The notes: generated by a model not told the origin, from the sequence alone. DNA of 64,000 nucleotides from Hofstenia miamia (GCA_900660155.1 CABFPE010000004.1:3340189-3404188), one strand, 5' to 3'. Shown: positions 23,400 through 36,135, counted from the stretch's first letter. Program-made: numbers and translations.

Positions 23400-25451
23400 T
23401 ATTTTAAATTTGGTGATTCTTAAATATTCTATTTTGTAATGTTAATTTTGTAAAATATCATATATTTATCATTGTAGTAGTAGTAGTAGTAAATAACAAA
23501 TATGAAAATCAATTTTTCATGTGAGTATTCCATCTCAAAATTCGCATTAAATTTTTCGGTAATATGCCTTGAATAAGCGTGTTTAAAGTTTGGGACCTTT
23601 TGAAATAATGCAACTTTGCGAGTTCTTCCTATTTCTTCTTAGAACCTAAAGCATTTTTAAGTGTTTGCGATTTTATCATTTGAACCTTTTTGTTGACTAG
23701 GGTCTTTATAAAAATGTTTGAACGCAGTTTTTTTGAATGTACTTTAAAAGCATTTCTGAACTCCTTTAGTGCTTGCTAAATAATGATTAAATAAATTAAA
23801 TATAAAATAAACTTACTTTAGGAGTACTAATTCGATTTTCAGATCCTTTTACTGAAGAACTTTGACAATTATCAAAGATTGTATCCTCAATCAACGCAAG
23901 AAAACTCTAATCGTCGCTCCAACTGACTTCCATTACTGAAATGTATTGCAAAAATAGCAGTCACGTGTTATTTACAATAGAATAGGTTCTGATTCTGTGT
24001 GATTAATTAAAATATATGATTCATCTATAAATTGTATACATTTAATACATTGCAAAACATTTGAATTATAAATTTAGGTGTACACATTTTAAAGTGCTTG
24101 ATGCTGGAAATTCTTCTCATGTTAAGAATCGAAATATTAACAAAGTATAATATAAATTCAATTGTTAAAAAAACATTTAAAAATAATTATTTTACATTAT
24201 CAATCTATGTTATTTAACATGTCTATGCAAAAATATTCACTGCTGATACCATAGAATTCCCCTACTTCAAATTGGCGTTCAAGGACAAGGGAAAAGTCTG
24301 AGCTACTGGCGCTCCTGATATTTCCCTTTGTTAGTGATGTCCACTATAATGAAATCCGAGATTTTTGTCTGATAATAATGTGCTGGTATACAGACACATT
24401 TTGAGTAATATTCTCCAAAGTAGAAACGAGTGTAATCACTTAAACAAGCCTGTTTAAAAACAAGCGCTGCCCAAGCCTTACAAAGTGAAAGTGAGTGATG
24501 TCCATTAGCAGGCAATCATATTGCTCAATTTTGCCCATGTGATAATCTATTGTTTACAAAATGGAAGATGAAAGCGCTTTGGTTACTATTGCAAAACTGG
24601 TTTATTACAAAATTAGTTTATTCTCGAAAGTTAAAAAATGCGACATCACTCGTTTTTACCTTGTACCCTTCATTTATGTAAAACTCTCAAATACTCTATA
24701 AACCAAGCATATAACGACTTGCAATATTTTGATTTCAAAGAAGATCGATGTACACATCAGGATTATATCAAACAAAGTTTCGAACAAACTGTCTTGCACT
24801 ATGCCAGATATTAGTCCAGCGATATTTGCAAAATCAAAATAGTGCACCGCTACGATATGTTCAGTTGAAAGAAAATTCTCACTTCTCAAGAAAATATGAA
24901 AAGATCGCAACTTTCTGCCTGAAAACTTAGAGAAATTCGTTATCCTCTATCTTACCACTGTGCTGATAAATAGTGATAAATAAAATTGATTTTTCCCCTT
25001 AATCCTAGTTTTTTATCCCAAAATCAAAAAGAAATCAAAATTGAATAATGTTAAGTCAAAAAGTCCTATTTTTTTGGGTCAAAATTGGATCTGCTTCGTT
25101 ATAACCTTGTTCAAAGTTAAGGAATATCATTGGTCAGTACCTTCTTATATATTGGTAAAGTGACTTAAGAACTAAATGTTGCAAAGCATAAAATTAAGGG
25201 ACTTCATATAGTCAATTTATATTGCTTGAAAATATATAGAAAACTGTTTGAAGTGGATTGCAAAAAATCTTTGAGCATGTAAATAACAATAATGACAGTG
25301 TTCAACAATTAAATACATAATTCTATTTCTTAGTTAGAAGCCTTTAGGCGCCAAGGGATGGCCTGGCCACCCCAAATAGAAAATCGCCCGCCTCAAATAT
25401 CTGGTAGTGATATGATTACTGCATAGCATTATATAAAAATGCATATTGACA
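23400..25451. other. AT-rich intergenic stretch
   Basis: No gene is supported. A (TAG)n run lies near 23474. A 70-codon minus-strand open stretch at 24515-24303 (CKAWAALVFKQACLSDYTRF inside) has some protein flavour and ends beside TACTGGCGCTCCTGAT (24304), the motif also met near TA runs elsewhere; it may be part of an unclassified repeat. Confidence 0.35.
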
Positions 25452-25741
25452 AATTAAATAGACTTAATGTTGTCTTGATTAAATGACTTTTAATTGCTAT
25501 GTATATTGCAAACATAAGTAATGAAGTAATCATTACACCAAATCATTTAGAATATATTTCACATCAAGTTATGTTCATCGTGCGTTCCATTGCATTAATT
25601 AAATAGACTTAATGTTGTCTTGATTAAATGACTTTTAATTGCTATGTATATTGCAAACATGAGTAATGAAGTAATCATTACACCAAATCATTTAGAATAT
25701 ATTTCACATCAAGTTATGTTCATCGTGCGTTCCATTGCATA
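25452..25741. repeat. tandem duplication, two 145-bp units
   Basis: Two adjacent copies of a 145-bp unit (for example GACTTAATGTTGTCTTGATT at 25461 and 25606) differ at a single visible position (CATAAGTAA versus CATGAGTAA). The near identity indicates a recent duplication or an assembly effect. Confidence 0.9.
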
Positions 25742-26886
25742 AAAAAATAGACAATGAAATATTAAATTTAATTTAGATTAACGTAATGGTAAGCTGTATA
25801 CTACAGTTAAAGGTAATTTGTGGCGACCTAGCCTTAATTGGGATGCACCTTCAAACATGTCATTTTCATCTGTGGTAAAAGATTATAAAACAATTATTAA
25901 ATAGTTTGATTGAGCAAAACGTGAATGATTTACAGTTGGATAAATTGGATGTATTTATAGGATTTTGCATTATTGACTTAAAAATAAATTCAATGGTAGC
26001 AATTGCTTCAAGTGTCAATTTCTTAGTTTTTATTCTACGATATTATTGGCAAAAATGAATTTGGGCGAAAGCTGAAATGTATTTTTGCAATAATAAAACC
26101 TCAAATTTGTCGATTATATATGTTAAATTTTTGTCAGTAGTTTCAATAAAATACACAATACTATATTCTGTAGCATACTGCAACAGGGATATAAAAAACC
26201 TGCATCAATGTCTTTTAATTTAAATTGCCATTGGCCGCCCCTGTACTAAAATGACCGCCGCCCTATAATTATGAAAGATTCTCTTAACAAATTTTAAAAT
26301 TATCAATGGTAATCAATTCAAGAATGAAGGAATGGGATTGCGAATAATTCAATAAAAATATATGTAAGGTCTTGCTAGATTTACAGCTGTTGCTTTTACT
26401 GTATTTCAAGATCCTATATGTCAAATGTCTATTGTATTGAATTCATTTTTTGCTTTGCTATGAACATTAATAGGTCAATCATAGTAGTTCTCGTTATTAT
26501 ATCCACATGTATTATAATATAATGTTCATGTAAATACATTAGGATGCACAACACAGCACCTCATTATATTTTAAGCACATCAATTTCAACTTCTACCTCT
26601 TAAGGCAATGTTGTACTAAATTTTTTTGTCAAAATTGATGCTAGAAATTCTTTGGAAATCATTTAATGTTTGGGTGGGCGTTCAGGCGTATGAATTTTCG
26701 GGCTTTAATTTGATGAATAAATATTTTTTCATGATTCATGTTTGATTGGCGTCCATTAAAGCCATATAAAACTCTTTCTGATACGTAAAGTTTCTTTCCC
26801 ATATTTTACAAGTTGCCATTTGTGAAAAATATTGCATTATTAAATTTAAACTACGTTCTTCTTCTTATGACAATATAGTGCACATG
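25742..26886. other. AT-rich intergenic stretch
   Basis: No gene. Short GC-rich patches at 25346-25395 (GGATGGCCTGGCCACCCC) and 26230-26265 (GGCCGCCCCTG) lie in opposite sense on either side of the 145-bp repeat and might be ends of one old element, but no target duplication was seen. Confidence 0.3.
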
Positions 26887-27165
26887 TACAGTCGCGGCCA
26901 CTGGATTAGCATCACATAATGCTAAAAATATATTTTCATTCATGCAAGCAATTCATTATAATTGCAGGTGAGTCGGACGATAAGTGGAATGATTTACGCT
27001 CTGCCAATGAGAATAAAGAAAAATACAAAACATGTAAATAAATTAAACACATACGCAGCGTATATCACATGTTTAGAATGGGCAAGAATAAAGATGTGTT
27101 GCATACAATTTATTAATTTATTATATTAATAATGAAGTGATGCTAATCCAGTGGCCGCCACTGTA
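26887..27165. mobile_element. Tc1/mariner-type miniature element (275 bp)
   Basis: The element 26889-27163 has 27-bp inverted ends that differ at one position (left CAGTCGCGGCCACTGGATTA..., right end the reverse complement of CAGTGGCGGCCACTGGATTA...). It is flanked by TA dinucleotides (26887-26888, 27164-27165), the target duplication of the Tc1/mariner superfamily. The interior is AT-rich and non-coding. Confidence 0.9.
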
Positions 27166-28464
27166 CATACCATGTAGACAAAATTACCAAGGCGTCGTGA
27201 CCATTGTCATGACAAAATTTTTGCCGACAATAATTCTAATTCAATGTAGTTTGTGGGGACAACCTTAACATCCCTATCCCCACCAACCTATGCTTTTTTC
27301 TAAAAAATTACTAAATCAAACCGGTTATTGTTGGTCATTATTACATTCTAATAGCTTTATCATCAATCCAAAAGTACTGTGCATATTAGTTATGCGGACA
27401 AAATATATCAATGGCTTGTAATTTGAACAATGAATTATAACGGTCACCTTAAACAATTTATTATGTTTGAAAATTTTCTATATTGATAATGAATTTATAT
27501 TCATAAAAAGAAAATCACGCTCTGATTGTATAAAAATAGTTTGATTTGTAAAAATAATTGTTACATATATAATGCTTGATTTTTCCTGTCATCATGAAAC
27601 ACATAAGAATTAACCTTTGTTATAATCAATCTGAACTCTGAATCCAAATATACTTGCTATGTATATGGATGATTTACGTCCCTGAGATTTTCCCTGCACG
27701 TTTCATTATGTAAGAGTAAAATTTTCCCATGATTGCCACAAAAGGCACTTTGTAAAAAAGTTAAAAAAAACATGGGAAAAGGGCAATCAAATGTAACACT
27801 GAATCATTGACTGAATGCTTGTCCTCAACTAATATTTTACGGAAGTTTTGGATTTTGCCAATCGACATTTAACAAAATGCAACTCCTTGAATGTAATTAA
27901 TACCCAAAAAATTACATGATGCTTAATGTTGCATGCACTTTCTTTCTTTTTTTATCAGAATTACATAAATTTAGCAATTCTTATTGATTCAGTCACAATG
28001 AGCCTAAAATATTCTTACGTGATTCTTAAGTTATTTACGAGAGCGAATCGGAGGTATCATTAGTTACAATTTTCACAAACCACAAATCGCTAGAATAGGT
28101 GAAAAACATAGAAAAATATTATTGTTAGTATGAAAACGACAGAAACTGATAATTGTTCAACATCTCGCTATATTAGAATTTCAGAAATCTCTGAATTCAC
28201 AGTTAATCCCCAGGTTGATCCTTAAATAATTACCACGATCGAAATCTCCACAAACATTCAAAATGTAATTATTTTAATAATAAACTTAGCAAATGGCAAC
28301 AATGCACGATCATGGACACTTGAGGTCCACATGAACCTTATATAACCGATTCTAAAAAAATTGCAACAATCTTAAATATAAAAAAAATTGAACAAAATAC
28401 CTTAAATTAGAAAAGGTTAATGCATATTGTAAGTGCATGAAATTAGATTTTTTTATCACTCTTC
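27166..28464. other. AT-rich intergenic stretch
   Basis: Nothing recognised on either strand. Confidence 0.45.
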
Positions 28465-28982
28465 TTAACACTAGAACTCCGAACCGGTCATTTATGACCG
28501 TTTTTGATGCAATTGTTAAACAACTACTTCGCTACATGTAAAAATTTTTACAAGTTTACACCTATATTCACTAATTCTGCTGTAAAGTACGAATTGATGA
28601 CATTTTCGGAAAACAGACAGACTTAGATATTAAAAATCATTAATACCCCTTAAACTCCGAAAACCGGTCATTTGTGACCCAGACTAAACATTTCATGCAT
28701 GCGTTTGTGTAGTTATATTTATGCAGTAATATACTTTATATTGACCATGTATTTAACAGTTTTGATCGTTTTAGTTAAAAATTAATGGCAAGAGAAGCAG
28801 CAAAGCGGGCTCTTAATCAAATTATGTGGGATATTGCATCAGATAGCAGTAGCAGTGTTTATTAAATATGAACCTGAATGCCTGTATAAATCTCACTGTA
28901 ATAAATGCTACACAAATACCGGTCATTTATGACCGGATTAGGAACTAAAGGGTGTATTAAATTTTCGGAGTGCTAGTGTTAA
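28465..28982 (+). mobile_element. piggyBac-type deletion derivative (510 bp)
   Basis: The element 28469-28978 lies between TTAA duplications (28465-28468, 28979-28982). It begins CACTAGAACTCCGAACC and ends TTTTCGGAGTGCTAGTG. Palindromes GGTCATTTATGACC sit just inside both ends, and a third related unit lies near 28650-28680 (CTCCGAAAACCGGTCA). A short reading frame from about 28782 (MAREAAKRALNQIMWDIASD) ends in a Ser-rich tail. Its position and acidic/Ser character fit the start of a piggyBac transposase cut short by internal deletion. Confidence 0.85.
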
Positions 28983-30263
28983 TAGTATAACATTATTAGC
29001 ATAAAATCTTAATAAATAATTTTCTGGAGCATATAGTTTAATACATTTTGACCTTTCTAAATCATGTTCTGCTTAAAAGGTTAAGGTAGAAAATGTCAAG
29101 TCTCTTAACTGTAATTCTAAAAAATTGGTAATAAATTTAATGTTAAATATTATGTATAACGGCTGCAGAACTACAATATAAGTATATAATTATATGAATT
29201 ATTAAGTAAGCAACTAGGTTATTGAACTTGCTATTAAAGGACGTTGCACTCTAATTTTAAGGAATGGACCAATGGTGAAATTCAAGATTAATGTGTCTTG
29301 CTTTTTCATTGTAAACAAAATCGTTGTTCAACGGTTATTGCACTTTGCTTGGCTAAACAATATACGGCGTTAAATGCTAATAATTTACATTTGTGTCAAA
29401 TACCACTGAGTGACAAACAAACTTTGTAAAAGTTTCTGACATGTTATAGTCTATCTCAATTGTGTAAATAAGTTTATTTTCTAAGTTAAAAAGAATTTCC
29501 GTTGTTTCTAAAAATTATTAACGTACCTAGCTATTTACTGGTAATAAAATAAACTATCAACATTGTTTGGAAGATCATTGGTTGATTGAAGGACAATATA
29601 CAACTAAATTAAAAAATTCAATTAAAACAAGCTTTCAAATAACATCTAAAATTTCACTTCACGACTTGTACAACATTTTGCCGCAATTCTACATAATAAT
29701 CTATTCATGATGTGTTTTATCGGATGCTAATTATTCAGGTTATGCAATTTGAGTAAGCGTATTATACTCTTGAAATCACTATAGAGCAAAAATCATTGTT
29801 CATAAACTTTTAAAGTTCATCGAGGTCATTAATGTTCTTGAATATGCAAAAGATTTTTCTAAAATATAAATAGTTTTATCATTTAGAATTACATTCATTT
29901 TTTCAACAGTAATTTTAGTCACATAGTAAAGTGCCATTACCTTTATCAAAACGATTTATATATACATGGTTTTATCTTTCGATAGGTTTTTGAAGGTATC
30001 TGGCATTATTTTACATTATTTGGAATTCTAAGTTTTTTGTTGATGTAGTTATTGTATGTTTTTTAATTCCAACTTTATATTGGTTATATTCATTCTTAGT
30101 GAACTTATAACTTTTGTATAAGTTTCGGAAAAAATTTCTGTTATCATTGTACTGTGTAAAAGGTAAAAAATCGTTGAGCTATAAATTTTTTAATTGAAGG
30201 CAAAATGAAATAACTGTTAAAAATGTATGTTCTAAACAACATAGGTTTTTGCTTATCATATAT
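28983..30263. other. AT-rich intergenic stretch
   Basis: Nothing recognised. Confidence 0.45.
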
Positions 30264-31190
30264 TTATACCTTTGTAATTTCAATATGATCTTCGCTGGCA
30301 TCAATAAGTCGTTGTAGACGTTTCACGTAATTTTTCATCACACGGACCAACATTTCTTTTAGAATGTTTGTTATTGTTTGATGAAGCTTTTCTTCTAAAT
30401 GGTCGATAGATGCTGAACGAACCTTGTACATTAGGAAAAAATCGCAAGGACTAATGTCCGGGGACCTTGCTGTCCATGTCATGCCGAGCGATCCACGCCC
30501 AATCCACTTGCCTTTGAAATTTGAATCTAGCCACTTCCTAACATTACGACCCCACTGAGGAGGAGCTCCATCCATCATAAAAATTAGATTATGATACTGA
30601 TTTTGAGCAATGGGGTATAATTGGCGTTGCAGAATATACAAGTATTTATCTTTATTGAGGTCTTCTCGAAAAAATGGACCAATTATTTCTTTGCTATCAA
30701 TTGCTGCCCAGACAGTTGTTCTTTCAGAATGAAGCGGTGATTCACTAAACTAAGGTGGATTCACATCACTCCAGTAACGGACATTATGTTTGTGGACATA
30801 ACCATGTAACGAAAAATGGGACTCGTCCGAAACAATAGCGGATCCAAATATCATGGACATTCACGAATGATGCGCAACTGATTTTCGACATATTCCAAAC
30901 GACATATAGAATTTGTCATCATCAAACAGAAATTGATTTGTTTGCATCTTGTATGGATGCCATTTCTCTTCTTTTATGCCCCGCTGCACCGACATGTGGT
31001 TAATCCTTAACGTTGTTGATCTTAAAGAAGACATTGGATTTGCTGAACAGTGCCTCAGAACAGCATCAATATTGGCCAAATTAATAACGGATCTCGAACG
31101 ATTGTGCTTGATATCTTGCACACTACCGGTAGCCAGGAACCTGCAATGCCTAACTTTGATTGATTCTGATGATTGCGGCTTAGCGCTCAT
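30264..31190 (-). pseudogene. mariner-superfamily transposase, decayed
   Basis: Minus strand. The last 125 codons (30641-30264) contain the second and third catalytic regions: FMMDGAPPQWGRNVRKWLD (Asp at residue 24) and WTARSPDISPCDFFL (Asp at 67), about 42 residues between them, longer than the 34 of classic mariner. Upstream, SDESHFSLHGYVHKHNVRYW (about 30750-30840) carries the first catalytic Asp, and 31190-30861 encodes the preceding linker (SLRSTTLRINHMSVQRGIKE, then a WHPYKMQ motif). At least two in-frame stops interrupt it. Terminal inverted repeats were not found. It belongs to the same broad superfamily as the remnant at the left edge of the window but is a different subfamily. Confidence 0.85.
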
Positions 31191-31535
31191 ACCAGCATGT
31201 ACATTTCGCTTTCTGCTGATTTGTGAAGCTCATTCTAAAATAATGATAAGAATAAACATTGTTCATACAATTTATGCAATGCTAATAAATTGTAATTATA
31301 ATTCATTCACTGCAATGACAAAATAATTAACCAATCACTCGTAAGAGCTATTTTAAATATGAACCTTTAGCTGTTACACATTGTACCGTAAGAGAGCTTT
31401 TTCTGTTTCAGTTAGTTATCTAGTAGATATGTTAATTCCGCTATATTTTACTTCCAGGTCTTCATTCACCTTCTTTATGGAACTTAGTCTATTTAGCTTT
31501 TTCTTGTTATCTTTCTTTGCCAAATTTTTGTTTTA
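31191..31535. other. AT-rich stretch after transposase
   Basis: Probably includes the decayed 5' part of the neighbouring transposon. Nothing specific is recognised. Confidence 0.35.
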
Positions 31536-31895
31536 ATGGGGGATTTTCAGTAAAATTTAAATTTAAATATTTTTTGCTAAAAATGTTAAATTTAGTTTAA
31601 ATTTTTTAAAAATGAAGCGACCATTAAAAAATATTTGCTAAATTTTTCAGAATTCACTGTCTCTTTCTTGTTTAGATGATGTCACTACCTTTTGAATCAT
31701 AAAACTATTACTTTGTAAGATGAAATTCTGGAAAATCTAAAGGTAGTACATCATCTCAACACGAAAGAGACAGTGAATTCTGCAAAAATTAGCAAATATT
31801 TTTTAATGGTCGCTTCATTTTTTAAAGAATTTCAACTAAATTAGAAATTTTTAGCTAAAAATATTTAAATTTAAATTTTACTGAAAATCCCCCAT
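31536..31895. mobile_element. hairpin miniature element (360 bp)
   Basis: A near-perfect palindrome. The left arm, 31536 to about 31700, starts ATGGGGGATTTTCAGTAAAA. The right arm, about 31735-31895, is its inverse and ends in TCCCCCAT. The central loop is only about 35 bp. Arms include GAATTCACTGTCTCTTTC and its complement. A single transcript would fold into a long double-stranded hairpin. No target duplication is evident, so the superfamily is open. Confidence 0.85.
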
Positions 31896-32250
31896 TGCGT
31901 ATTTTGCACACATAATAATTGAATTTGAAGTATGCATATTATTCATGTATATGTGTAATTCACTTAGTTTTTGCTTAACGTCTTTTATAACTGAATCTAG
32001 ATTTTAAAAAATTTGGGTATAACTTTGAGTTTGAAACAATTTTAAAAAAACTTAAGCAAACTTATTGTGTTTTCATACTTTAATAGGCATTTCTTACATT
32101 TGAAAAATAACCTCTTTTCCTCCTTGCTTAGCACTTTTGATAGAATAGAATTACATGATAATATTAATATTTATATCTAAAACTTTATTGCTGTAAATAA
32201 CAGTAGAAAGTTACAAACTACAACTACATGTATTTACAAAATAATAATAA
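31896..32250. other. AT-rich stretch before LINE 3' end
   Basis: Nothing recognised; it may hold the 3' untranslated part of the minus-strand LINE. Confidence 0.35.
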
Positions 32251-34800
32251 AATATATATAATGTAAATGTGAGTGTGTATGTGTGTGCGTGTGCCTTTCT
32301 AGTGCTATACAAAATTATGTTTATGGTCGTTAAGAATGCATTGTCTATTAAAGAGGAATCTTTTCAATTTTTTCCTAAATTTCTTGTAGTTTTTTTCTAT
32401 TTGAACTTCATGATCTACGTTGTTCAATATCTTAGATGCTGTGTGATGAAAGCTATTATAATGTTTATCTAAGCATAAGATTTTTTGTGAACGTTCATTA
32501 ATTTTAATAAATTTTCTAAAAAACGAAATCGTGGGTTGACCAAGTTTGAATTTAAAAAGTATTGATAATATAGGCATTTAAGTTTGGTAGTAAGGAGATA
32601 ATATTTTGTATTTTAGTCGATAGATGGATGCAACGTCATGTTTTTGAGCGAAATTAAGTGTTTTAAAAGACCAATTGAAAGTTTTAGACAGACGAATGCG
32701 ATACTTTGAATTTATATTTGTAATGAGAAATGAGCAATGTTGAAAATGTGATAAGCAGAGAGCATTTATTTATTATTTGTGATATGTATTTGAAATATTT
32801 CTGAGATGTAAAGATACCTAACCCCAGAAATATTTTTTTCTATTTTTAACATTAAGAATTGTTTGAAATTTAAATCATTGACGATTTCAACACCTAAATA
32901 GTTGATGAATTCACTTTGCTTTATTGATACATGATTTATATTAAGTCCAATGTTTTTTTGTGAGGCTTTTTTAAGAGAGAATATTATAAATTGTGTTTTT
33001 TTCAATATTTACTTTTATTTGATTATTTGTGAAAAATTTGTTAGATTTACTATATCATTTTGCAGGTCTTTAGTTGCATGAAAGGCATTTATATTAGTAC
33101 TTATAAGACAGGTATCATCTGCATATTGATAAATTTTACTGTATTTTACATTTTGTGTTATGTCATTCACGTAGATTGCAAAAAGATTAGGACCTAAAAC
33201 TGTGCCCTGAGGCGCACCGTGGTCAGTTATATTATATTTTGATTTTTTATCATTAAGTATAACTCTTTGCTGTCGATTTTGAAGGAAGTTCATTATTAAG
33301 TTAATAGCTTTGTTATCAAAGTTATAATACGTAAATTTATCTTAAATCAAGAAGGGCAACGCAACTACATTTATTAAGGGTTAGCAGATGCTCAGTAAAA
33401 ACATGAAAAAAGCGCTTAATAATAAAGATTGGAAATATTATAAGAGGCAGTTGACTTATATTTGTGTCTACGTTTTTTATTATGGTTTCTAATTCACTAG
33501 CATTTACGGTGCACTTATTAATGTTTTCCTTACTTTTATATTTTGGGAAATTGAATTTGCATTTTTTTTAAATGTTCTGTTTAGGTGGTCTATTATTTTT
33601 GTTTTCCCTGTCGTAATTTGGTTATCAATTTTTAATTGGTTAATATCAGTTGAGATTCCTTTACTTTTTTCAAGAATTTTATAAATATATCGTCATTTTT
33701 CGCCTGTTTTAATTAAGGTATCGAAGAACTTGTTTTTTAAGGCAGATTTGTTATTTCTTAATTGTTTAAGTATCTTGTTTGATTTTTCGTAATTAGTCCA
33801 ATTAGTTGTTGGTTCTGTTTGAGCGAGATCAAATAATTTTCTTTTAATACTTACTAGTTCATGTATGTGCAATTTAAGCAACATTGTTTTTCTTTGTTGT
33901 TTATAAATGGGCAATCTTTACAAGAATGTTCAATTATACAATACATGCAGTTAAATGTTTCATTTAAGCAAGTCTTTAATATATGTGTCCATATTTTCCA
34001 CATATCGAACACACCTTTATAAAATGATCATAAATTTTTAGTATTGTTAAACCGAGTTTAATTTTATTTGTAATAAATACTGTTCTTAATTGTGGTGTTG
34101 TTTTTATAATTATGTCTTTAGAGTTAAACTTGTTTGTTTTACTAAACTGATACATCCCCTTCCTTACAATTTTTTAAGCAGTGTGCTGTTGCTATCAAAC
34201 AACCTTTTGATAAACAAATCACACTCTTCAGTCTCCTCATACAAAGGAATGTTCGATAATTTTAATTTAGGTAAAAACTTTGTAGATGTTTTAATTGCTA
34301 GGTACATTTTTATTTTTGTAAGTTCTTTTTCGATTACATTAATTGTCTTTTCAGATTCACAAAATAACATTGTCATTATAGTGACACTAAGTTGCTGAAC
34401 AAATTTTCCGTTTTCATTGTCAATATTTTTAATGGTTTTTTCAATATTACGGATCAGATTTTTACATTCTTTGTTTAACAACCCATCTTTTTGCTGTAGT
34501 AATTTGCTTTTTAATATAATTTTTGGTTTATAAGCTCCTTCGAGCTTGTTTCAAAGTTTTTCAGGATTCCACTATTGCAGAATGTGATTCATTAGTTTTA
34601 ACATTAACACAAGCTAAGAAATTCTTCCTAATCCTTGAAATAATACTATTACAGTCAAATTTGTTTATACTGCAAATATTCATACCATTTATGTAGTATT
34701 CGAGGTCAGTAAATGACATCAATGGATTCGTAATTTTTGATTCCTGATAATCACCGAGCTTAAAAACCTGTGAATACAACATTGACATCATTCAGATGTA
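32250..34800 (-). mobile_element. non-LTR retrotransposon lacking its endonuclease region
   Basis: Minus strand, 5' to 3'. An ORF1-like tract (34791-33880) has a coiled-coil segment (IRNIEKTIKNIDNENGKFVQ), an RRM-like segment (KLKLSNIPLYEETEECDLFI) and CCHC zinc knuckles: CSICGKYGHILKTC and CMYCIIEHSCKDC at about 34030-33900. Directly next comes the linker normally found between endonuclease and reverse transcriptase (IHELVSIKRKLFDLAQTEP, 33850-33693). Reverse transcriptase follows at 33293-33015: DHGAPQGTVLGPNLFAIYVN and the catalytic YADD in QYADDTCLIST. Then come a YLGV region (33005-32766) and the C-terminal domain (32577-32305, FRKKLKRFLFN). Several stops and frame changes are present. 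Knuckles abutting the linker imply deletion of the AP-type endonuclease. Jockey/CR1-like group. Confidence 0.85.
33015..33293 (-). pseudogene. LINE reverse transcriptase core
   Basis: This 92-codon open segment carries the PQGTVLGP motif at residues 28-35 and YADD at about 57-60, the palm residues of non-LTR reverse transcriptases. Downstream the frame is lost before the YLGV region, so the enzyme is not functional. Confidence 0.85.
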
Positions 34801-35980
34801 TTTCCAATTTATTAGCATTAGAAATTCAAAAATTTCGATACTTAGAAAATAACAGTATTTTATTTGGCAATACTATCATTATTTTGCAGTCAAAAATAAA
34901 TTTAAAATTCCCAAGATAGTTTTTTTACAATTTCTATATAGTTAATTTTACTAATAAGGTTTCGTTGTAAAGGTAACGCCAGTTATAATTGTGTATTTAT
35001 TATTTAAGACGTATCCAATTGGTTGGTACCCACTTAAAAAATTAACCTTTTAAATATAATATACCGTAGGTAGTGTACAATTATAGCATTCTTTGCAAAA
35101 AGATTAATAGTAGGATTCATTAAGCCTGGCATTGATTAAATGAAAAATACTGAATTGTGCTATTCATGCATAGCACACATCCAAGAAAAAAACCCCAGAT
35201 GCACTTGCAGAGACAAACATGGTATTTTAATAAAGTGGTTTGTGTTGTTTTAAGTTTTATATAAAGTTTAATAAGTTATTATAAATCATTTCAAGGTCAA
35301 CTAAATATATTTGTAGGCGTTGATCATTTTTATGTCTATCTCTCCCTTTCGTGTGAATTTTAAATTTATTTTTTTGACTCTGTTAAATAGAATGGAGCCA
35401 TTGCAATTAAGACTTACGTTTGCCAAATAGAATGGCATTAGCACCAAATAGAATGGGAAACTGCATAGTGCTAACACAAGTTTATGTTGTTTTATTCAAT
35501 ATGTCTATGCATGGCCTATGCGTTTCTAAAAGTCATTGGTCTATGTTAAAAATATCTATTAGGTCGTGAATAGAATAAAATTCATTTTAATTTAAATAGT
35601 TTAAGCTAAATTCTGTCATTATTATGATATTATTTTTTTCATTATATGTCAAGCAAATTTCTTCTTGCAAAATTTGTTGAAAGTTGATAAAAGCTTGTTT
35701 TCTATTGCAGTAACTAATGTCAACTGAACACATTTCTTGGTAATTTTAGTTCTATCCATATGCTTTCAAGAATGTGATTACTTACATATAAATTAATTCT
35801 TTGTTTCAGCAAAAAGAAGATAATCTTTATTAGAAGTAAATAAAATTAAGTATAACCGATGGCTTCTCAAAATAGCGTCGTTAAAATAATAAAAAACAAA
35901 TACTTTACAAATCTATAAATTAGCAAACAGGCAAAGAATATGACAAGACTCTTGTAATGGTGTAGTCACTATCATAGAAT
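34801..35980. other. AT-rich intergenic stretch
   Basis: No gene. Three AAATAGAATGG repeats occur at about 35386-35450. Nothing else was seen. Confidence 0.4.
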
Positions 35981-35984
35981 TTGT

Positions 35985-36118
35985 ACCATGTCCAAGATCT
36001 TCCTGAGATGAATTTTTGCTTAAGAATAAATCGTTTCACACAATTTCAGAATTCTTTCAGTTTCTTAATATGCATAGTTTCGTTAGGTAGATTATTCCAG
36101 TGCCCTATACCTCGTACT
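35985..36118 (-). pseudogene. LINE 3'-terminal fragment
   Basis: Minus-strand reading gives HWNNLPNETMHIKKLKEF, then NCVKRFILKQKFISGRS. The W-N-x-LP-x-E ... F-K-x-x-(V/L)-K-R pattern is the extreme C-terminus of CR1/L2-like ORF2 proteins. One stop interrupts it. It lies immediately 3' of the exon candidate at 36136-36302, so the LINE may have inserted into that gene's intron. Confidence 0.5.
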
Positions 36119-36135
36119 TATTAGATCGCCCTTAC

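Noticed and set aside
30949-31326. 125-codon plus-strand open stretch
   Set aside because: Antisense to the mariner transposase remnant, which has recognised catalytic motifs on the minus strand.
35386-35450. Three AAATAGAATGG repeats
   Set aside because: Irregular spacing and short length; not enough to call a repeat family or a site.
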